In this document: positions 32,063 to 44,160 of the stretch, piece after piece | How the letters are laid out: each line of letters starts with the position of its first letter | Position numbering within the stretch: the stretch's first letter is position 1 | DNA from: Holacanthus passer | Taxonomy: Eukaryota; Chordata; Actinopteri; Pomacanthidae | NCBI GenBank assembly: GCA_025331565.1 | Contig: JAFREQ010000047.1 | Coordinates: 1,478,001 to 1,542,000 of the forward strand | Reading direction: 5' to 3' | Length of the DNA: 64,000 nucleotides | Notes under the pieces: generated by a model | The model's database searches: none | The model's input: only the letters and a program-made list of their open reading frames with translations | Told to the model about the DNA's origin: nothing | Translations under genes and position numbers: made by a program

Positions 32063-33790
32063 TACTTTTATATTAAGTCATATTAATCATATTGTCAGCC
32101 AAGTATTCTGTGTGGTCAGATGTCATCTCAGCCCCGCTGACAGTTCCCATAAAGTTCAGACAAAGTTTAAGTTTACACAGTCTCATGTTCATTGTCGGTG
32201 GAACAGCTGCAGATTATACTTTGGTATGTTTGATAAGACTCAGACAGAAACAATATGGTCAATGCGTGATTGAATGATATTCCCCTTTTAGAATTGTGCC
32301 ACACTGATATTTTTTTTCATTGTAGGTTTTTTCATTTTTTCATCACAAACTCAGTTCTGTTTACTACAATTTAGACACACTGACACAAAATGTCAGTTAC
32401 AAATGAACCAGCGAGCTCTGGTCTTTTTTTTTTAATCCTTTCAGCAGTCCGTCGTCCTTGATCTGAGCAGAACCTGCTTCAGAGCCACACTGCTGGAACC
32501 ATTTTCATCTGACACTGTATATTTTCAGTTGAATCCCCAACAATTTTACAGTGGTAGTAGAATTAAAACCGATTTATAACATCTATCACTGTGGATTCGT
32601 TTAAAAGGAAAAGCCACCACAGTGTATCAGCTACGTATCATTGTCACTCCAAAAGAAAGCAGAACATTCAATCAGCACCAGTCTTATGAACCAATAGGCA
32701 AAGAGAGAATTCAACCATCATTTTGAAAGATCTCTTACCACTTTCATTTTATAGATCACACTGAGGAATTTCTACCAACAGCTCCATATCTGCAACTTGT
32801 TCACATCAACTTCAACTCTGGTGAATATTGACACATGAGTTTGCACTGTTGACCACTGACCTTCTGACAGAGCTGACATATGAGGGAACAGACCTGGAGA
32901 GTCCAAACATCCAGAGAAAAGAGAAAGACATTAGGAGAGAGCTCTCGGGGCCGGCTAGTGCGAGCATCTTCCCCGCTGGCTAGTGTGTTAAATAAATAGG
33001 ACTTTACTCTGGATAATTAATAGGCAGCACTTTCTGCAGTTTTTTTAGGCACTAGAGCGAAAACAATGAATCGTTAATTCATAAGGTGATCAATACAAAA
33101 TGAATCCTCAACTATTTCACTAATTTGAGAATACTTTCCTTTTCTTTGTTTTATAAAAGCTCTGGGTTTTGAACTGTTGGCTGGACGAAACACACAATAT
33201 GAAAATGGGGCAGGGGGCTTTAGGAAATTGTGAGGGGATAGTTTTGAGACATTTTATAGACCAGGTGATACACTGAGAAAATAATTGGCAGATTAATCAG
33301 AACAGAAAAGCTGTTGCAGCCCTAATAAGGACCATTTCTTTGACAAAATTTCCAGCATTTTCATACATGAAAATCAGTCTCATTACAAGGAGAGTTACGC
33401 CATCTAATATCTCCTGTGTCTGTGAACTTTTTAAGAAAACATCCATAATTCCCACCAGGACCTTGCTCTGTAAAATAAAATCACTGACGACACAGTATGA
33501 CAGGAAAAAACATCAACTAAGCAACAGTTGTGATTATTGTATTCGAATTATGATGTGTGGCAACAGTAGTATTGTGTTCCTAATTAGAGCGTGTATTCCC
33601 TTCAGTCCGTCCCTGCCTGTGTCCCAGCCTTGTGGGGTGAAGGAGGCTCCGTGTTGTGTTTCCACAGCACAAAGCTAATAATGCAGAGCGAGGGAAAACA
33701 GCTCCGACTGCCAGAGCACAGCAGAGAGGAAAAAGAAAAACAACTACTGCCAGTAATGAGGGATTTATTACAGAGGAGAGTGGCTTTGTG

Positions 33791-33795
<5 letters not shown>
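32063..33795. other. Intergenic, no gene seen
   Basis: AT-rich, no recognised repeat or coding frame. Confidence 0.6.

Positions 33796-33831
<36 letters not shown>
33796..33831. repeat. (TG)n microsatellite
   Basis: About 18 TG units. Confidence 0.95.
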
Positions 33832-33833
<2 letters not shown>

Positions 33834-36800
33834 CTAATAGTCACAAGAAACAAACACAAACAAACATTCAGATGGATTAAGAGAGGAAACAAGGCCCCAT
33901 AATTGCAGGAAGGGGGTAAATGGATTCCTCTGGAGAGAGTAAAGTGAATTACATCCAAGTGCCACAGCTCCCCTCTGAACCACATGAACTCTGCGTCTGT
34001 TCCTCCCTCGCTTTCTTGGCCCCCTCTGCTCTTTCTCTGCTCTTTTCTCTTCCTCTCTGCTTCTCAGCCCGTGCGGCTGCTAGTAATTCACTTTCCAGCT
34101 CCATCTACCCTCTTTTTACTGTCGTTTCTCCTTCCTCTCGGTCCATCTAACCTAATCAGCTTTCCTGGTGAGAGCACATCAATATCAGCGACATTATCGC
34201 GTCGGTTCACGGTTGTGTCAGAAGGCAGAGTAAAATGTGGGACGGCAGCGCACAGTGAGCAAGAAGCAGTGAGTGAGAGGTGTCATATTAATCGTAATTA
34301 GTGCTGGTAACAGTCAACAAAGAAAAAAAACTTTATGTAGCGCATCAAGGGAAGACGGTAATTATAACAAAAATGAGTCAGTTTTGTGATTTACAGTGTC
34401 ATTACAGATGCAAAACAGAGCATCCATAGCTGTCAATCAAAAGTTTTTAATGAAGCAGTCTAATGCGGAACAGATGCAAATCTTCCAAACTTTGTGACAA
34501 AACATGTCTTGTAATTTCCATCACCTCCACCAGGTTTGGTCATGGGGAAGTTTTGGAAAGATCAACATTGTGCAGCACTGACTGTTAGCAGGAAACATTA
34601 TGTCCCACACTTAGTTTGTCTAAACTGTCCCCCACAACCTCCCCACTGGTATATTCAGACTGAACAGGAGAATAACTTCCATCTTGTGTCATCTGTGTGA
34701 ATTTGATGACTGTTCCAAAAAAACCCCCAAAACAATGTATGAACTGTGCGGACATTACAACCTTACAAGAATGTCGATACTGGATGATTCAGTAAAACCC
34801 TGAATAACATTGAATGACAGTTAAAAAAAAAAAAAAAATCACATCCAGTGTTTGTCACTTTCTACAATCTCTATAATACCAGTTATGGTATGGTTAGACT
34901 TTTTTGTTTGTTGGGATCCTCTTCCTGGGATCAATCTTCAAATCAAATACACACAGTCAACAATGTACCTACACTTCATACAGTAAACAAAATAAAATTA
35001 CAACATTAACATTGCAACATTGGAGGCTTAGGGAAAGACTTATGGCAAATAAACAGGTTGAGGTATGGCTAGGGTTAGAAAGTAAAAGTGTGTCGGCGCT
35101 CAGCGGACAGCAAGTGGCTTTGTCATTAGTGAACACTGTAAATGAGCAACTTATGATTTCATCCAACAACATAACTTTGTGCCAAGCACTTTTCTTGTAT
35201 CTGTAATTTTGGAAAAAAACAAAATATCTCAGATGCTATAATAAATAGGCTATGTTGTCCTCTAAATACATTTATCAACTCCAGGTAAAAACCAAACGTC
35301 CTTGCCTGTCACTGTCAAGACTGGTGATGCCTTCATACAGACACATAAGGTACCTTTTATTGTCTGTATGAGACGAACCAGGCTTTCAACAACTCCAATG
35401 CCAACCCAACAATATTAGAAGCTCAGAGCAAGGTGTTGTATATAAAGAGTTATAAAGTCGACATATGGAGGAGGCCAGGATGAAAGGATGGGTGAAACAC
35501 AGGAGACCAGTGTTTGTGACCCGTTTGAAGACAAAAGTCAGTGTTAGCCTATTAACTGAGTTACACTTCACATAGTGTACCTAACATCCCGTGGTAAATG
35601 TACTTATTTTAACCCAAACCACGATCTTTTTCTAAACCTCACCAGGTAGATGACTAACCTTGGGTCCCCAGCAACACACCTGCCCAGTGTGAAGTTGATT
35701 GAATGAACAGATTATATGGGGTAAACATTTAGGCGTTTCAAAAAGTGGCCGATGCTGTTGTTTTCTGGTAAGAACAGTCTCAATATATAAGATTTAGGTT
35801 TAAAAATGGATTCAGACCTGTGCTAGATCAAATGTATTAATTAAAGATTTAACAAGTTTGCCACAATGCCCCCAAGAAGCCTTATGTTCCTATTTGCTGT
35901 TTACTTATTTATACCTATGTGATATACCAGAAACACTTACTTATTCATGTATTCTCATACTCACTCGCTCTCTTGCTGCCACACACACACTCGCTTCTGT
36001 GCCTACTTACCATATTTACCTTGTAAACATCTGGTTTGTTTACTTAGTAAATTCAATTAAAAGCTTGAGTGACATAACTTGCAAAAAAGGAGCAGCACAT
36101 TGCCCGAGCACTGTTGAACATTTCCCTATGACACAGTCTTATTTCCTGCTGACAGTTGCTCACCAGCATAAATTAAAGCTGGCAAGGTTTATACTGGGTG
36201 TGATACAGCATCAGTAATCCTTCTTCACCTTCTGCATGATGGAGCCTTGACACTGATGGAGGTCAGCTGGAGATGGAGGGAAGGAACATGGAGAAATGAG
36301 ATGACACAATGACTGCATTTAGCAAAAGCTGCAAGTAGGTAATTAATTCTAAGAAAAGCATGAAAGTGTTAACAGGATAATAGAACCTTAATAGAATAAT
36401 AGACCCAGAGAATAATGAGAGGGTGGCAGCAGTAAGAGAAGTAGTCGTCTAATTAACTTCCACTACAGCTCCATTTTCATTCCAACACGGTGATGACTTT
36501 TAAAAGAAAAAGAAAATCAGAAATGCTGCGGAAGACAAGCTGTTGAGAGAAGAAGACACAACAGGATTCTGGCTTTTTAATTTTTTAAGAGCTGAAGAGT
36601 TGAGTGTCTTGGATTCATTTCCCTCTTTGCTTTATTGAAACGGTTATTAGCGCTGCCACTTTTGCAGCTGTTGACAACAAGGAACAGAAAGACGCTCAGC
36701 AGGGGCCATGAACATTTGATACTCTGAGCTTCGGCATCGCTGTTGTTATCAGCAAACTAGAATATTTGCATCCGCAGACAGAATGGATGAGTATGAATAT

Positions 36801-38238
36801 ATGACGGAATAGAATAGAGTAGAACATTCAGTACATGAGTGCTGTAAGTTCCTCCCTCCCTCTGCAACTGAGTGCTTGGTTTCTCCCAAATGTGATTTGG
36901 GTTGACAAACCAAAAACCAAGATCATTGTTATCGAGCCATGAATGCCCAATAATGATGAACTGACGGGCTGACAGAGGGTGAGACATTAACATCATTTCC
37001 CAATTTTGACAGGTCATTTATGTTACTCAATCTTACCATCCTTATCCGTAGTGGTGATCAGAAAACCCTGATATTCATTATTTTGTAACAATCATTCATT
37101 AGGGCACCAAATCAGAAAATATGTTACATGTCGTTTCAATGACAAATAATATATTTTGTCATATGGTTTGGCGGACTTGTTATAATTCAAAGACAGTTGA
37201 CTTAAATCACAAACAGTAGCTGTTTTAGAAACACGTTGCGAGCAACCACCAGGAGGCAACAATCTAGTTCTACCTTAATATTCTTGCATGATTGACCTAA
37301 AACCTAAAACATGATTGACTTGATTAAAACTTGGTAAAATGTGCCTGAATTTGCAAAGATACTGAAAACCAAACGCACCTTAACATGCCGCAGTTTCACA
37401 CTCACACATCCTAACTAAAGAAAGAGGAACCAAGACGTTAAGAATCAATCACTTCTGTCTCTTAACTACGTGACCTTTGCAATTTATGACTGAGCATAAA
37501 TGGGAATTCAGTGAAGACCTTTTTCTTCATTCATCATAGCTAACCAGAGGATTTGTTCAGGGCTCCGTCTGTTCTCATCACTTTTTGGATCACAGTCTGT
37601 GCAGAGACAGGTTAACAGTTCAGCCTGAAAGCCGCTCCCTCTGCATTCCCCTTCACTGCATCATATGGCCTGGAAACCTCAGACAGTTATGTATTTCACA
37701 AGCACATACAAGTCAGCGCGAGGTATTCAAGGGGGCTGCCTGCAGGCGAGAGAGAAAAACCAAGAGCCACATTTTTCCTCTAACAGGTGTGAAAAAGTGA
37801 AGCATGGAAGATGGATCAAAGGTAAGGCTGGAGGAAAAGTGGGGTGAACACATGAGAACAAAAGAAAGGAAAGAAGGAAGGGGAAAAATATCTGAGAAGG
37901 TGACATGCGTTCAGCTGCATCTCACTCAGCAGTTTTCACACAACCATTCTCCTGCTTCATTTCCAGTGCATTTTCTCATCTGGCATGATTTATGTGCCCT
38001 GCAGATTTGTACCATCAAGCGATCATGTCATCAGCCGGTAGAAGGTCAGACTCAGTAATGCAGTTCTACTCCTTTTTTCTCCATTCTCTATTTCTTATTT
38101 ACTAGCATTTTTTGAACAGTTTTTCTCTTAGGGCTAATGCAGCCAAATGGAGAAAAATGATCGTCTTGCTGGTTATTGAATGAATAAATCACTGAGCATA
38201 GCCTTGGGTTTTTCGCTTGGGTCCTTCCTTTTTGGGCC
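33832..38238. other. Intergenic, no gene seen
   Basis: There is a pyrimidine-rich tract at 33995-34140, a 17-base A-run near 34821 and no coding frame above chance length. The stretch 34150-34320 is free of repeats. Confidence 0.6.
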
Positions 38239-38264
38239 GTGTGTGTGTGTGTGTGTGTGTGTGT
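38239..38264. repeat. (GT)n microsatellite
   Basis: About 13 GT units. Confidence 0.95.
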
Positions 38265-38796
38265 AAAGCCAAATCAAGTCAATAAACAACTTCATAGTGA
38301 AGACTTTGAGGGATGCTTTTAGTTATTCATGTCAAAAGATGAAATACAGGGTTTTCTCGGTTCACATGAAGGATGTGTCGTCTTGCTCGGAGATCGCTTG
38401 TTGATAATTCTTAAAGGAAAAAAAAAAATCCCCTAAAACACTTTAATAATGTTAAACAGCTACAGGCAGTGAACAAACATCAAACACGGATGTAAATGTC
38501 AGGTTTTGGTGTCGGTCCCTCAAACCCAGTGAGTAACAGTTTCTTTATAGTCTCACCAGTGAGGAATCCATCACAGACGAGAGGGAAACGGCCATTTCTC
38601 CGCCAGCAGCCTCACCACCCACACTGCAATACAACCTTAAGACATACTGTGGTTGTGAGTTGGCTGTGTGAAACCAGCTAATTAGAGGTTGCCAAAAGGC
38701 ATTGTGGGAAATATAGGAAGTCATGATGTTTGCATTAAATTCTTGTTGCAAGTTTAAGGGAATTCGGAAAACCACTGTCTCTAATTCTCTCTCTGT

Positions 38797-38828
<32 letters not shown>

Positions 38829-38834
38829 CACACA
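38797..38834. repeat. (CA)n microsatellite
   Basis: CA units interrupted by one CG. Confidence 0.95.
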
Positions 38835-39830
38835 GGCATCAGGAGTAATTTAGGGTTCAGTGACTTGCTGTAGGACACTTTGACATGTGGACAAAAGGAG
38901 CTGTGAGTCAAACCACCAGCCCTGAAATGAATGGACGACCTCCTCAACCCACTGAGGCACAGCCGTCCCGATACGTCATGATGCATGACCAAAGACTGCT
39001 TTTTGTTCATTGATTGATTGATTTGGGTTTTCTTGATCCCTGTGCAACATGTGGTGTTTTTAGAAATGGGTAATATCTTCAATGCTTCCTCTGCCTTTTT
39101 TCCAGTAACACTTTATTTTCCAGATCCTGTGGTTTCCTCATAGTCCTCTTGGGAGGAAATGATATGTAACTGAAATTCATAGGAAAGCACTGTGTGATTT
39201 TACTAATTATAGGGACAAGGAGGCAGTGTTGTCCATTTTAACACGTCCAATTAATTCATGAATTGTTAGTGTGTGCCGGAGTCTTTTAATCGGTGCACAG
39301 CAGGTCAGCTGAACATGTACAAATGTGAAACTGCTGCATAGGCTGAATTAAACAAATATGGAGAGTAATGTCTTTAATGATAAATTCATATTTACTTTGG
39401 TTTAAATGGAGCAGTTCTTTCAGGGGAATTCCTATGAACATTGCTTTCCAAAATCACACAGTTCTCTCTCTGAAACTTCCTAGAAAATTACTATTAATAC
39501 CAAATGCCACTCTTTTTTTATTTTATTTTTGGGCTTTCTGGTGGAAAGGAGCCATGTAAAAGTGAGTGGCAGTAAGACAAATATGCTTTGTGTGTGTCGA
39601 AGTGTGAAAAATGTGTCTCCGTCAGCCTTTATCACATCTTTTCCTTTTTGACATGCCAATTTTACTTCAATGAGAAACTTGTCATAAAACAGATGGATGT
39701 TTATTTTTTCACAGTAATCCTTCAGTTTAATATGAGTCCTTTTACTTGAGAGGGATTTCTGTAGTGTTTTGTAGTGTACAATGTCATTGGAAAGACGCGC
39801 TGAATGACTTCTATGCATGATTTGAAGCCC
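38835..39830. other. Intergenic, no gene seen
   Basis: The minus strand is open from 39965 to 39480 (161 codons) but matches no protein I know, and its first part is a LINE tail. Confidence 0.55.
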
Positions 39831-39905
39831 AGATAAGATAAGATAGGACTTTATAAATCCCAAAGGAAATTCTTTTGCCAGATTGTTCCAGAAATTACAG
39901 TAGCA
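39831..39905 (-). mobile_element. LINE 3' tail fragment
   Basis: On the minus strand it reads aagaatttcctttgggattt then ataaagtcctatcttatctt. This is the same tail type as that behind the tRNA-Pro and tRNA-Ala sequences, here without a tRNA. Confidence 0.6.
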
Positions 39906-40236
39906 AGAAGTAGAATATAACAATAGAGCATCCAAAAATAAAATACAACAAATAGAGCATCTCATTTTTTTTTACAGCTGTGAGTAGCTGTTATATTTTC
40001 TTTGTGCACTGCTTTATGAGACAATGGTGCAGTGTTATATAATGGCGAGATAACAAGGATTTAATGCACAAATATTGGCTGCTAAATTGGAGCTGTGATG
40101 TATTTTATTTCAGTTCAATCACTGGCTTCCAGTGTGGAAACATGTCTGAAGCAGTCAGTGGCAGAACTTCAGTAGCATCTTATTAACTTCCTACCTATTT
40201 GTGTCAGCCAGGTCAGAGGAAGCTTAAAACTTCTCT

Positions 40237-40309
40237 CACCTGAACAGGGACTTGAACCCTGGACCCTCAGATTAAAAGTCTGATGCTCTACCGACTGAGC
40301 TATCCAGGC
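40237..40309 (-). tRNA. tRNA-Lys (anticodon TTT)
   Basis: On the minus strand it is 73 nt from GCCTGGATAGCTCAGTCGGT to TTCAGGTG. The anticodon loop is cTTTTaa in stem CAGA/TCTG, and the T arm is CCAGGGTTCAAGTCCCTG. The fourth acceptor pair is T-A where vertebrate tRNA-Lys usually has C-G, and the first pair is G-T. A TTTT terminator lies seven bases downstream (40226-40229). No LINE tail follows it. It is probably a functional or nearly functional gene. Confidence 0.9.
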
Positions 40310-40439
40310 TCTTGAGCAGTTACTTGGTCTGTCCACTGCTGACGTGAGGCGAACCAGAAATTGCCTCATACATCATGATGTATCGAGACGGCTGCGCCTC
40401 GGTAGGTTGAGGAGGTTGGCAACCCTAGTTGGCAGGTGT

Positions 40440-41195
40440 GCTTAAACATCTCCCTCAACCAGGCAGCCAATCATGCTTCAAGACCATCACTATCATCTCT
40501 GAACCAGTGACTACTGCCTCGGTGACTATCACCCCGTAGCACTCTCACCAATCACAGTGAAGTACTTCAAGAAGCTAGTCATGGGCGACATAAAATCCTG
40601 CCTCCCCACCTCACTTGACCTCCCTCCTCTGACCTCCACCAAGCCCTGTCACATCTGGATAACGCATTGGGAACATCACTATGACAGCCATCATAATCAG
40701 CACTGGCGGCCCACAGGGATGTGTGCTCAGCCCACTTCTGTTCACACTAATGACCCATAACTGCTCCTCCAAATATGACTCCAATTATATCAAGTTCGCA
40801 GACAACACAACACTGGTGGGCTTCATCAGCAACAATGATGAGACAGCATACAGAGGTGATGTGGAGCCTTCTACAGAGGAACCTTTGAAAGAGTCCTTGC
40901 CACCAGCTTAAATTTCTGGTACAAGCGACTGCAACAATTCAGACTGCAAGTCCCTACAGAGGATAGTGAAGTTAGCAGAATCCATCATTGGGACCCCTCC
41001 ATCCATGACACGCTGCATAAACAGGGCCTCAAGGATCATAAAAGACTCCTCACACTCCTCCCATGGACTCTTCACCCTGCTGTCATCTGGAAAAGGTAGC
41101 AGAGCATCCAGGCAAAATCCCCTAGACTCAGCAACAGCTTCCTGCCTCAGGCTGTCAGATTCCTTAAAACCCTGCTGCCCCCAAGCTCAACACAA
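40440..41195 (+). pseudogene. Rex1-type LINE reverse-transcriptase fragment
   Basis: The plus strand shows PQGCVLSPLLFTL (about 40710), KFADNTTLVGFISNNDETAY (about 40792), and after a frame change DCKSLQRIVKLAESIIGTPP, RCINRASRIIKDSSHSSHGL and FTLLSSGK. The order matches fish Rex1-type LINEs. The catalytic FADD box reads FADN (40795-40806), which would abolish activity. Large internal deletions bring distant parts together. Confidence 0.82.
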
Positions 41196-43904
41196 AAAAC
41201 AAACACCCATGACAGTAAGGTTTTCTGGCAGACACTTTCACAACTTCTTGTTGCTGTCAGGTGATTGACAGCAAGCAAAGTGTGATGTGATTTGGCACTG
41301 ACACGAAAACAGTCAAATCCAGCACGATTAAATCATGTAAAATCAAACAAAGGTGTCATGTTTGTGTTTTCATCCTGCAGCGGCAGCACAGATCAGACAC
41401 CACCTGGAGTGTTGTGGAAGAAAGGGAGAACCAAGACCATGTGATCAAAGGAGAGCAAGACACGAGTACGTGTGAGGATGCCGTTATATCAGTGACCTGC
41501 TGTCACATTTCCATAAGAACCTGCTGTCTGCATAGTTTAGGATAAAGTTGTGGTTGTCAGAGTGGATGAGGGAGGACAGCAGGTCCAGTGCTGGGACACT
41601 ATGACTTGAATTAGGGCTGCTTCATTCAGCAAGGTAATAGATTACACAGTTCACGATAGCATTTATTGGTTCACGTTAGTATTTATTATCATTATTTTTA
41701 TAATTATTTCACTTTAGGGGTTTCTGTCATTCTTGATATTTGAGATATAAGGCAAAAGACTAAACCAGGAAAATAAATAAAACTGCTAACTCAGAGGTTT
41801 TAAAAAGTCTTACCTTGCTCTAAACAAAAGACAAAAAGAAAAAAAAACTTTGGCGAGCTGAACTTCCTACCACTTACATATAAGTGTGCACATAGCTACT
41901 AAAACTGGACCTGGCCCAGTTCCCAGGGACTGAGTGTCTCAAATTACAGAGATTCTAGTCTGTACAGAGAAGTCCTCATTGTCAAATAGACAAATAGTTG
42001 GACGGGAGACACAGAGACGAGCTGCCCACACTGAATCACAGTCGGAGCTGAATGGCAGCTCGGCTTTGTGGCACATTAATGATGAAATTGACTTCACTTG
42101 ACTGGAGAGCAAAACTGGGTGCCGTCTCATCATCGGGGCCAGTCACACACTGGGGCGGCACACTCTGTTTTGCATACATGCAAAGCACTGGAGAGGGTTT
42201 GTCACAAGAGGTGGGAGGCCTGAAAGTAGTGCCATCAAAGAGCTCGCATAGGTTCCAAAATGAAAACTTTTATTATTATTTTCTCGGGAGCCAACTGTTC
42301 TCCGTAAACTTCATGTCAAACTGAAGATTACAAATCTCATTCTGCGCAATAGTTCATTTAATTTCATTTCAATTCATCCCTTTCATCCTGTTTATAGTGT
42401 ATATATTGTTTTCATATTCTCATATTTCTCTTGTTAATTTATTAATACCTTCTAGCCTGGTTTGAACTGTTAATACTTGTATAATTCTTATAGTTAAATT
42501 GTCCATACTTTTTATTCTAGTTAAATTGTTAGTAATTAATTACAAGATTAGCATGTCCCAGAAATTGTTAAGAATCATGTACGCATCATAATCACATATA
42601 CAAAATCAGTCCAGTTTATGATTATAATATGTTCTCTGGACCAAGTGTTTGGATTTGATTGATCAACAGATCAGTTGAGCAAAATGTAGCCCCATTGTTT
42701 CTCCTCTCATTGAAGTAATTTGACAACAGCTGTGATATCATTTATGTTTCAGCCTTGTCAAAGTAGCTGTGAGTGTTCAGAGCATCCGTCCTCTGTGTCT
42801 GCGCCGCCTTATCTCAGTGGGCTCACTCTCACACAGTAACAAAGCACTATTAGTAATGCTGGCTGCTTTTGGCCATTCACTCTCTGGCCGGCTTTACTTG
42901 CTCAACAGTGTTTCAGCAGTTTCAAATGAAAAGGGACCTGGCAAGCTGCTGGTGGGTCCCATAATAACCACAATAATTATTTGAATTGTTCAGTGGCTGC
43001 GGCAAAGCGTTCATACTTTCCATAATAATAGAGAGCTAGGTGTTAATGGCTGCAGGCTCAGGAATTTTAAACAAATGGTTGTAACCAAATCGCAGTAGAG
43101 CAAGTCATGCATAATTGATGGTGTTTGCGGTGCCGGGGCTCAAGTGATATACAATGCATTCGGTGGAAGCAAACATACTTTTTGCCCCAACACGAGGATG
43201 CATTTCAAACATGGATCCATCAGACCTCACCTTGTGTGTGGTTGTGATTTTCTTCACACATTCAATTTGAACATTTACTATCTAGTGACAGTTTTCTTTA
43301 AAAGTTAAAGAGAAGGCCAAGAACCAGTCTCCTAACCCCTGGGGCAGGTGCTGATGTGTTTACCCATTTACTTCACTATGTGAGTTTGACTATTACTTTT
43401 CTGTGTGGGCTTTGTATCAGCTCAGAAATAAGCAGCTTTTACCCGGCCCTTAATGCCCACAGGGCTGGTTCAATACAAATTCATCTGGCCATGTCGTTTA
43501 GAGTTTAGCTCGGAGTTGGCTTGTGGATGACACTTCTGTTCGAAAATAACAAGACAGAGACATTTTCTTGGGCGGGAAAGATTTTTTTTTTTGTGAGGGT
43601 TTACTTTGGTAATGATTGGCAACAAAAAAATCCATTACGATTCCTGCACAAGAAGACATGACAAAGTGTGATGATGGAGGTGGCAGCGCAGTTAAAGCAC
43701 CTGTTTGGAAAGTGGATCAACCATTGTTGAGACTCGGCAGCTGGCACAAATTTGAAGTGAAAATGTATTTGTGTCAGCAGTGATGTTCATGTGATGTGTT
43801 CACCGTAAATCTTGTCGACTGCCATTTTGTCCACTGAAATATTCATTAAAAAACAATAGTGCTTACACCAGACAAACCAAGATTAAGCAGCTTTGCTCTT
43901 TCTC
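41196..43904. other. Intergenic, no gene seen
   Basis: The part 42820-43150 is free of repeats and rich in TAAT-type cores, and might be a conserved element. Otherwise AT-rich sequence. Confidence 0.6.
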
Positions 43905-44160
43905 AAAGCTGCACTAATCAATATTGTTATAGATGGATAGATAGGTAGATATATTTTATTGCCCCAAACTGGGAAATTCTTGTTGTTATTGTTATCATTA
44001 TATGAACAATCTGTAAAATTACTCTGTGAAATGTAAAAGGGATCAGTCCTAGTGATGAACCCACAGAGAATTATCACCTGACTCTGCAGGTCTCTCAGCT
44101 TTACAGAGCACTTTAGTGTCTTTCAGCTCATTGTTTTGGTCCAGCATGCAACTTTACTGT
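43905..44160 (+). mobile_element. MITE copy with AAAGCTGCACTAATCA end, with a LINE tail inside
   Basis: AAAGCTGCACTAATCA at 43905-43920 is the inverse of the end at 56852-56869. Inside, about 43930-43985 reads gatagatagataggtagata, then ttttattgccccaaactggg, a reversed LINE tail with its simple repeat. After it the MITE resumes (gtgatgaacccacagagaat, ctttcagctcattgttttgg). Confidence 0.6.

Noticed and set aside
33602..33985. 127-codon minus frame with a His-Thr run
   Set aside because: The run is the translation of a CA repeat; nothing else in it is recognisable.
39480..39965. 161-codon open frame on the minus strand, the longest in the window
   Set aside because: Its first part is a LINE tail, the rest matches no family I know, and there is no promoter, splice or codon-use support; AT-rich chance frame is the simpler reading.
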